37,075 nt of DNA from contig DEUM01000001.1 in the NCBI GenBank assembly GCA_002362575.1, forward strand, positions 1-37,075, in the 5' to 3' direction. The notes beneath the pieces are model-generated. The model made no database searches. It worked only from the letters and a program-made list of their open reading frames with translations, and was not told where the DNA came from. Source of the DNA: Lachnoclostridium sp. UBA3262. Its GTDB lineage: Bacteria > Bacillota > Clostridia > Lachnospirales > Lachnospiraceae. The stretch's first letter is position 1, and each line of letters starts with the position of its first letter. The position numbers and the translations under genes were made by a program. Of the stretch, positions 32,121 to 37,075 are shown in pieces.

Positions 32121-32495
32121 ATAAGTTTTATATCTTTGTTTTCCTCCAAATCCCCAAACAGAACTATCCATTATCTTAGAAAAAGTAGAGACTTTAGATA
32201 GATTAGAGGAGCCACACGTTGGACAATGAGGTTGATTGCTAATAATTTGCTGCTGTTTTGTTTCTCTGGCATATTCTTGTTGCTGTAACTGAGTCTTGAA
32301 TTGTTGTATCTTTAATTGGTATTCTATTGGATCCGTTTTATACAATTTAACCATAGCATTTATAAATGATTCGTCTGTAGATATTTTTTTTATTTGATAT
32401 AACTCATAGTCTTCCCATTCATTCTTAGCACAAATAGGACAAGCTTTTAATTCACTTACATCTATATAACCACATTTTTTACAAATTCTTTTCAT
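32091..32495 (-). CDS. Zinc-ribbon protein B
   Basis: 134 residues; ATG 32495 is chosen because GGAGGAAAAC lies immediately before it (in-frame ATG 32507 overlaps that site). N-terminal CKKCGYIDVSELKACPIC is a compact CxxC/CxxC ribbon; then a charged helix (DPIEYQLKIQQFKTQLQQQEY); then the C-terminal ribbon CPTCGSSNLSKVS...GGKQRYKTYHCNNCGYEW. The last ~100 bases of the gene are nearly identical to those of gene C at the DNA level, whereas N-termini differ, suggesting recent exchange of the 3' ends together with the downstream element. Confidence 0.75.
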   Translation of the reverse strand: MKRICKKCGYIDVSELKACPICAKNEWEDYELYQIKKISTDESFINAMVKLYKTDPIEYQLKIQQFKTQLQQQEYARETKQQQIISNQPHCPTCGSSNLSKVSTFSKIMDSSVWGFGGKQRYKTYHCNNCGYEW

Positions 32496-32541
32496 GTTTT
32501 CCTCCATATTTTATATATTTGTCAGAAGCAAATTATATATT

Positions 32542-32570
32542 ATTGTATCAAAATTTTAAAAGCAGTACAA
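32542..32570 (-). promoter_or_regulatory. Promoter of zinc-ribbon gene B
   Basis: Minus strand TTGTAC (32565-32570), 17-base spacer, TACAAT (32542-32547). Between promoter and gene lies TTGCTTCTGACAAAT, also present upstream of gene C. Confidence 0.65.
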
Positions 32571-32985
32571 TATGATTCCAAAAAAAGATCGAATTCATGG
32601 TTAAATGTATTTAAAAATCAGTTAATAGATGTTAGTGAAGAAGCTTCTAACTTTTTTCAAAAAATGAGTGATATAGGGGCAAATTTAACACATGAGTCAA
32701 TTCAATCAATGATTGACAATGATGTGTTTGATGATTATATTAAAGAACAAAATCTTGCTGACGAATCTCTAGTTAAATTCCTAAAAGATACAAATCACTC
32801 TAAAAAAACCTAATAAATTACCAACAATATCTCAAAGACACAGCCAACACAATTTCAACTTTCTCATCTTTCAAAATAAAGCAGGATCTATCCTAAAATC
32901 CTTTGGAACATCATTAGCATCCATTGGTGTAAATATGGCTATTGGTATTAGAGTTAGTACATATTTTCATGGTTTGACAATGTTT
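32571..32985 (+). pseudogene. Frameshifted fragment of a tape-measure-like protein
   Basis: No start codon. In frame from ~32571: SKKRSNSWLNVFKNQLIDVS, SEEASNFFQKMSDIGANL, DDYIKEQNLADESLVKFL, stop TAA at 32811; continuing after a frame change as LINYQQYLKDTANTISTFSS and, after another, NKAGSILKSFGTSLASIG-VNMAIG, which aligns with SGNSLKFIGNSLTSIGGN of the long tape-measure frame at 35409. So it is a decayed paralogue, not the missing N-terminal half. It is cut on the right by the IS3-family element. Confidence 0.55.
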
Positions 32986-33140
32986 TGACCCTTCCCCCGT
33001 CGTTTGGACACGCCAAACGAAAGGTATTCTCTCTTTTTGGTAGTTTTACTTGATTTTACTGCTTTTTTCTCCACCAGAGAGCCCTTTGGATGTCCTTTTA
33101 TCTGTTAAGGACTCTCCTTAGAGAATTTATGATAAAACCT

Positions 33141-34004
33141 CTATGCGGCTTTCATCCGGTTACTATGTGCCTGATAATAGGTTTCCGGTGTTTGGTAGCC
33201 ATTGGCCTCATGGATACGCTTACGGTTATAAAATATCCAGATATATTCAAATATTGCTGCTTTGGCTTCCTCACGGGTTTTAAAATGCTGTTCATTCAGC
33301 CATTCCTGTTTCAGCTTGCCCCAGAAGCTTTCCATTGGTGCGTTGTCCCAGCAGTTTCCTTTACGGCTCATGCTTATGGTAAATCCGGCTTCTTTTGCCC
33401 TTTTTCTGTAATCACTTGAGCAGTACTGGCTTCCCCGGTCAGAATGCAGAATACAGCCCTTTACATTGCCGGAATGGTTTATGGCATCTTCCAGGGCATT
33501 GATAACCAGTTCCTTTGTCATCCGGCTGCCCATGGATATACCGATGATTTTCTGGCCGCACAGATCCATGACTCCGGCCAGGTACAGCCAGCCTTCTTCT
33601 GTTGGTATATAGGTAATATCGCTGACCATTTTTTGTGCCGGGTTTTCTGCTGTGAAATCACGCCCCAGTATGTTTGGTGCAACCGGAAGGTTATGACTGG
33701 AGTTTGTGGTTGCTTTATATTTCTTTGTGACTTTGGAATGAATGCCGTTTTCTCTCATAATGCGTTCCACGCGTTTATGGTTTACTGGTTTGTTCAGGCG
33801 GTTGTTCAGTTCCTGAGTCATTTTTCGGCTGCCATATACCTGCCGGTATTCCTTGTAAATCCTGCGGATTTCCTCAAGCAGATGCCGGTTTTCCATATCG
33901 CGCAGACTGGGATGGCGTTTCCGCCATGCATAATAACCGCTCCTTGATACATTTAACCACTGCGCCATCTTTGCCACCGGATATTTTGAGCGGTTGGCTT
34001 CCAT
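33141..34004 (-). CDS. IS3-family transposase, OrfB (integrase catalytic part)
   Basis: 287 residues. HTH_21 part (SKYPVAKMAQWLNVSRSGYYAW, LLEEIRRIYKEYRQVYGSRK) followed by the rve integrase core with the DDE triad: Asp in VSDITYIPTEEGWLYL, Asp in ILHSDRGSQYCS and Glu in CWDNAPMESFWGKLKQEWL. Frame is open upstream past its first ATG to the seven-A run at 34052-34058, so the active transposase is expected to be an OrfAB fusion made by -1 frameshifting. Intact, so the element may be active. Confidence 0.93.
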   Translation of the reverse strand: MEANRSKYPVAKMAQWLNVSRSGYYAWRKRHPSLRDMENRHLLEEIRRIYKEYRQVYGSRKMTQELNNRLNKPVNHKRVERIMRENGIHSKVTKKYKATTNSSHNLPVAPNILGRDFTAENPAQKMVSDITYIPTEEGWLYLAGVMDLCGQKIIGISMGSRMTKELVINALEDAINHSGNVKGCILHSDRGSQYCSSDYRKRAKEAGFTISMSRKGNCWDNAPMESFWGKLKQEWLNEQHFKTREEAKAAIFEYIWIFYNRKRIHEANGYQTPETYYQAHSNRMKAA

Positions 34005-34018
34005 GTATATGTATCTGG

Positions 34019-34309
34019 CTATTTCAGATTCTTCGCAAAGAAGGCGCTTGCTTTTTTTAGGAATTCATTTTCCTCTTTTAGGTCTTTGATTTCCTTTTGC
34101 AGTCTGCGGAGTTCGGCATCTTCATCCCGAAGTTTTCCGCTTCCGACAAAGGGCTGATGCGGATGTTCTGTATACCGGGACTTCCACGTATATAACGAGT
34201 TGACGTTGATGCCGAGATCTCTTGCCACCTTGGCCGCTGGTTCTCCGGCTAAGACACGCTTTACAGCCTGCTCTTTAAATTCTGCACTGTACTTATTGGA
34301 CATAATCAA
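34019..34309 (-). CDS. IS3-family transposase, OrfA
   Basis: 96 residues. Helix-turn-helix of the HTH_Tnp_1 type (SAEFKEQAVKRVLAGEPAAK, VARDLGINVNSLYTWKSRY) and a leucine-zipper-like coiled coil (ELRRLQKEIKDLKEENEFLKK). It binds the terminal repeats. It ends shortly after the AAAAAAAG slippery run used to join OrfB. AGGAGG lies upstream of ATG 34309 (or the ATG at 34303). Confidence 0.92.
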   Translation of the reverse strand: MIMSNKYSAEFKEQAVKRVLAGEPAAKVARDLGINVNSLYTWKSRYTEHPHQPFVGSGKLRDEDAELRRLQKEIKDLKEENEFLKKASAFFAKNLK

Positions 34310-34371
34310 TCCCTCCTGTTGGTTTGATTATACCATTCATTCTGCGTGTCTATCAAATGGGGTATAAGTCA

Positions 34372-34707
34372 TTTCCAATAGTTTAGAATATTGCAGATGA
34401 TTACATGGATATGTTTTAATCACTAAAATCTTGTAGAAAATAAATAACACAGAAGAAAATAATAGAAGCCAAAAAGAGTTTTCGAAGATACTCATTCTGG
34501 TTTCTTTTACATAGATTAAGTTACTTAAACAAATCATTTTAATTCAAAGGAGGACGAAAAACATATGGCGAGAGCCTACGTGCGATTTATGCTTTTGTGC
34601 CTACATGGCTTCTGACTTTATCTTTAGAACAAAAGATAACTTCCATGCGGTAGTAAAAGGAATGGGTAATCAATAGGTAGGCATGAAAGATTTCATGCTG
34701 AAAGCAG
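34372..34707. other. Stretch without a recognised gene, right of the IS element
   Basis: AT-rich. On the minus strand a possible small membrane peptide (MSIFENSFWLLLFSSVLFIF...) runs into the IS; without the IS it would read on to a stop at 32954. On the plus strand, AAAGGAGG is followed by an ATG at 34564 and a 16-codon frame ending TGA. Neither is supported well enough to call; both look like debris. Confidence 0.35.
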
Positions 34708-34918
34708 GGATAATGGCTAAGTTGTCCGCAATATGCCACGCCCTCAACGACTGACAAGGTTTGGCTACATGCAGGCGTAATTGTATGTGGCTGTGATAGA
34801 CAGTCTGAACCTCGCGAAAGCGAGATTGCATTAGAGCTAAAATGCTCTTACAAATATGGAAAATAAAGTATACGTGAGAAGTTTCACCACTCATACCCGC
34901 AATTATTGCAATGATAAG
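34708..34918 (+). repeat. Zinc-ribbon-associated structured element, copy 3
   Basis: Starts GGATAATGGCTAAG as copy 1. Hairpins: GGCTACATGCA (34763-34773) with TGTATGTGGCT (34782-34792), and CTCGC-GAAA-GCGAG (34811-34824), where the closing U-G of copies 1 and 2 is C-G. Runs into the 3' end of zinc-ribbon gene C. Confidence 0.7.
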
Positions 34919-35339
34919 TTTTATATCTTTGTTTTCCTCCAAATCCCCATATAATACTATCCATTATTTTAGAAGACTCCGAAATCTTTTCTAAATCAGA
35001 TGAACCACAGGTAGGACAATGAGGTTTCTTACTCTCTCTTTGTTGTTCTTCAAGTGCCTCCTGCTGTTGAATTTGTGTTTTAAATTGCTGTATTTTTAGT
35101 TGATATTCTATTAAATTTTTTGCTTTAAGATTAATCATTGTTTCTAAAAACAATATTGTATTCGATGTTTCCGCAATTATCATATATTCTTCAGCAGAAA
35201 TTATTGTATCAACTAATTTTGAAGAACATCTGGGACATTCGTAATCATCTTCATATAGCCATGGGAAATACGCTGTTCCAGGTCTACTATCAGTATTTAA
35301 TTCCTTTCGACATTGCCTACACAATTTTACACACTCCAT
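34884..35339 (-). CDS. Zinc-ribbon protein C
   Basis: 151 residues, ATG 35339 after AAAGGAGG. N-terminal LCRQCRKEL and ECPRCSSKLVD (zinc-binding CxxC pairs, residues ~7 and ~35), a helical linker (AKNLIEYQLKIQQFKTQIQQ, then QEALEEQQRESK), and the C-terminal ribbon CPTCGSSDLEKISESSKIMDS...YHCNNCGYEW, nearly the same as in protein B. The TTGCTTCTGACAAAT motif and TATAAT lie upstream (35365-35390). It reads away from the tape-measure frame that starts 70 bases to its right, and it may have displaced that gene's 5' end. Confidence 0.75.
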   Translation of the reverse strand: MECVKLCRQCRKELNTDSRPGTAYFPWLYEDDYECPRCSSKLVDTIISAEEYMIIAETSNTILFLETMINLKAKNLIEYQLKIQQFKTQIQQQEALEEQQRESKKPHCPTCGSSDLEKISESSKIMDSIIWGFGGKQRYKTYHCNNCGYEW

Positions 35340-35408
35340 ATAATACCTCCTTTATATTATTTTATTATATCATTTGTCAGAAGCAAATAAAAGTCTTTTT
35401 TATACTAG

Positions 35409-37075
35409 GCGGCACAGTATAAAGAAAAGACAAGTATCAATACAGACACATATCCAACAATAAAAGGAACATATGATAAAATACCTGAAATTAGTAATTT
35501 GTTTGCAAAAATCAATAAAGGTATTATACCAATAGAAGAAGTTAAAAATTTCAACCACTTATTTGATGTTCACAAAATCACCGACTACCGTAACGAGTTA
35601 GAAAAATTCCTCAAATCATGGGACGGTGTAGGTGATGTATCAACCTCTTTCCAAAAATGGATGGACGGTGATGCTAAAGCTGCCTCTGACCTATCTGACT
35701 CTGCAAAGAAATCTGGAAACAGTTTAAAATTTATTGGCAACAGCTTAACATCTATAGGCGGAAATATTCTCTTAAGAATGGGTATAGAGGCAGCTATTCA
35801 AGGACTTGATTATCTTATTAACTACGAAGAAAAACAGCGAGAGGCATTTGAAAAAGCAAAGGCAAACACAGAAGAAACAGCACAGTCCATCCGCAACCTT
35901 AAATCCGAAATGTCAGACACGTCGTCTAAAGCAACCGATTTGTCCGGCGAGTTTGCCAGATTGGTACAAGGAGTCGATCCACTTACCAATGAAAATGAAA
36001 GTCTGTCCCCAAAAGAATATGAGAGGTTCCTTGATGTAAATAATCAGCTTGCCGAACTATTCCCTTCCCTCACGCAAAATTATGATGAGAATGGAAATGC
36101 CATTCTTGGTTTGGGCGGAGATGTTGACACTGTCACAGAATCAATTAAGCGGCTAATAGAGCAGCAAACCAACTTAGCTAAAGGTGATATGCGTGAGCAT
36201 TTAGAAGACTATGTGAATGGTACAGATGATTCAGAAGGCATTTTCAATGTTTTAGCAAACAACAAAAAGCAAGTAGAAATTGCCAAAAGGACTCTAAATG
36301 ATTTAAAGCGGACATATACCAATATAATGGAAGGACAAGGTAAAGAATATCTCACAGATGAGATAAGTTATAATAAATATCTAGATAATGTAAAAAACAA
36401 GTTTGGAGAAGATGCATATCATGCACTATTCAATGCAACAATCAAACAGGAAAATGATAAAGGTGGCACAACATACACCATAGATTTTTCAAAAATAAAT
36501 TTAAATGAAGATGAAAAAGGCAAAATTACCAAATCTTACAATACCTTTTCTCAGGATTTACAGACAGACTTATCGGTCAAACAATCCGAACTGGAATCAA
36601 AAAATAGTGAAATGTCGGAACAGATGATGATGTGGGTAGAAGACCTTGACTTGTATAAAAATGGAAGCCCTGCTTTCCAAAAGAGCATTGAAAAAATGGT
36701 TGGTTCCATACAATGGTCCGACCTAAATATTCAAGAAGGAAATCTGGATGAGGCAAAGCAATTCATACAGTCACTTGTATTATCACCACTCACAAAAGCA
36801 TGTGAAAATCCCGACACCAAACTAAATGTTATGAACGCTTTCAACGGCTTGTTCTCTCTTGATTTCTCAAAAATGAACTTCAAAGAGGCAAATGATAAAA
36901 TTAAAGAGTTCCTTTCTATCATATTGAAAGCGTGGAACAAAGCAAATCCGGATAAACCAAAAGAATTGTCAGACATGTACCGTATGTTCAATCTAGAGAA
37001 TTACGACCAAACAGCAGTAGATATGGACAAACGGAATACAGGCATTGCCTCAAAGGGAAGCGATGATTACAAAAA
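35409..37075 (+). CDS. Tape-measure-like phage tail protein, 5'-truncated, runs off the window
   Basis: One uninterrupted frame of 555 codons from just after a TAG (35406-35408) to the window end; no stop. No start codon with a ribosome binding site: the first in-frame ATG is 35661, so the 5' end seems lost at the junction with zinc-ribbon gene C. The sequence is helical and charged with a hydrophobic stretch (LKFIGNSLTSIGGNILLRMG), long coiled coils (NYEEKQREAFEKAKANTEET), and the segments LVQGVDPLTNENESLSPKEY and FLDVNNQLAELFPSLTQNYD, a pattern I recognise from Firmicutes siphovirus tape-measure proteins. Position after the tail tube gene agrees. Continues beyond 37075. Confidence 0.65.

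Larger units (their letters stand above)
32986..34371 (-). mobile_element. IS3-family (IS150-like) insertion sequence
   Basis: 1386 bases. Imperfect terminal inverted repeats: TGACCCTTCCCCCGTCG...GGACACGC at the left and, read inward from the right, TGACTTATACCCCATTTGATAGACACGC-type sequence (34371 downward). Flanks suggest a 3-base TTT target duplication (32983-32985 and 34372-34374). Contains orfA and orfB with a seven-A frameshift site at 34052-34058, all intact. Confidence 0.8.

Noticed and set aside
34337..34495. Small membrane peptide gene running into the IS element
   Set aside because: Weak ribosome binding site, end supplied by the IS, and no homologue recognised; noted under the intergenic stretch only.
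30784..35339. Diversity-generating retroelement (template/variable repeats in the zinc-ribbon genes)
   Set aside because: No reverse transcriptase, no adenine-biased substitutions between copies, and homology continues into non-coding DNA.
35806..36039. 77-codon plus-strand frame inside the tape-measure-like gene
   Set aside because: A different frame of a much longer open frame that runs to the window end.
1..37075. CRISPR array
   Set aside because: No set of short direct repeats with regular unique spacers, and no cas genes.

Overview
The window reads as chromosomal DNA of a low-to-moderate GC Clostridia member, most likely Lachnospiraceae. The grounds are sigma-A promoters of TTGACA/17/TATAAT type, strong GGAGG ribosome binding sites, a lysine-rich Ig-like domain plus Pro/Thr linker on a GH10 xylanase, a clustered type II fatty acid synthesis operon, and a split HMA/P-type ATPase/ArsR metal operon. 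The genus is inference. About two thirds is housekeeping DNA and the last third is a decayed, IS-interrupted phage-derived island.

Layout. 1-6.9 kb: RNase H, RsuA-type pseudouridine synthase, a cell-wall amidase, UppP, and a four-gene membrane lipid operon (PAP2 protein, LPG-synthase-TM protein, PssA, Psd) that makes phosphatidylethanolamine. The operon is flanked by copies of a palindromic intergenic repeat. 6.9-9.5 kb: metal efflux operon (ArsR, free HMA protein, P1B ATPase) with a clear promoter/operator. 9.6-14.7 kb: acidic lipoprotein, HAD phosphatase, ProRS, a soluble PAS-PAS-MCP receptor and a CarD-family regulator. 14.8-19.7 kb: acpP-fabD-fabG-fabF-fabZ with a DegV lipid-binding protein just upstream. 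20-22.8 kb: a candidate type I toxin/antisense RNA pair, tRNA-Thr(CGT), a secreted GH10 xylanase split by an in-frame TGA, and a small membrane protein. 23-23.7 kb: an intact antitoxin next to a wrecked YafQ-type toxin, then a promoter/operator/structured-RNA/terminator unit.

23.6-37.1 kb is the accessory island. A small gene sits under a promoter carrying two LexA boxes. An integrase-fold protein resembling the SP-beta lytic repressor MrpR is divergent from an operon encoding a 932-residue protein with the DxDxD signature and flanking motifs expected of a YonO-like single-chain, two-barrel RNA polymerase. Phage tail genes follow (a probable tail-assembly protein, the tail tube protein, and finally a long tape-measure-like frame running off the window). 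Between tail tube and tape measure the region is broken up by a Fic pseudogene, a transposase remnant, an IS3-family element, a frameshifted tape-measure paralogue and three paralogous zinc-ribbon genes. Each zinc-ribbon gene has the same downstream element, in which two hairpins show compensatory or wobble-preserving changes, as a plus-strand structured RNA would.

The most notable signals are the YonO-like polymerase with its MrpR/SOS neighbourhood, the triplicated zinc-ribbon plus structured-element cassette, and the type I toxin-antitoxin candidate.
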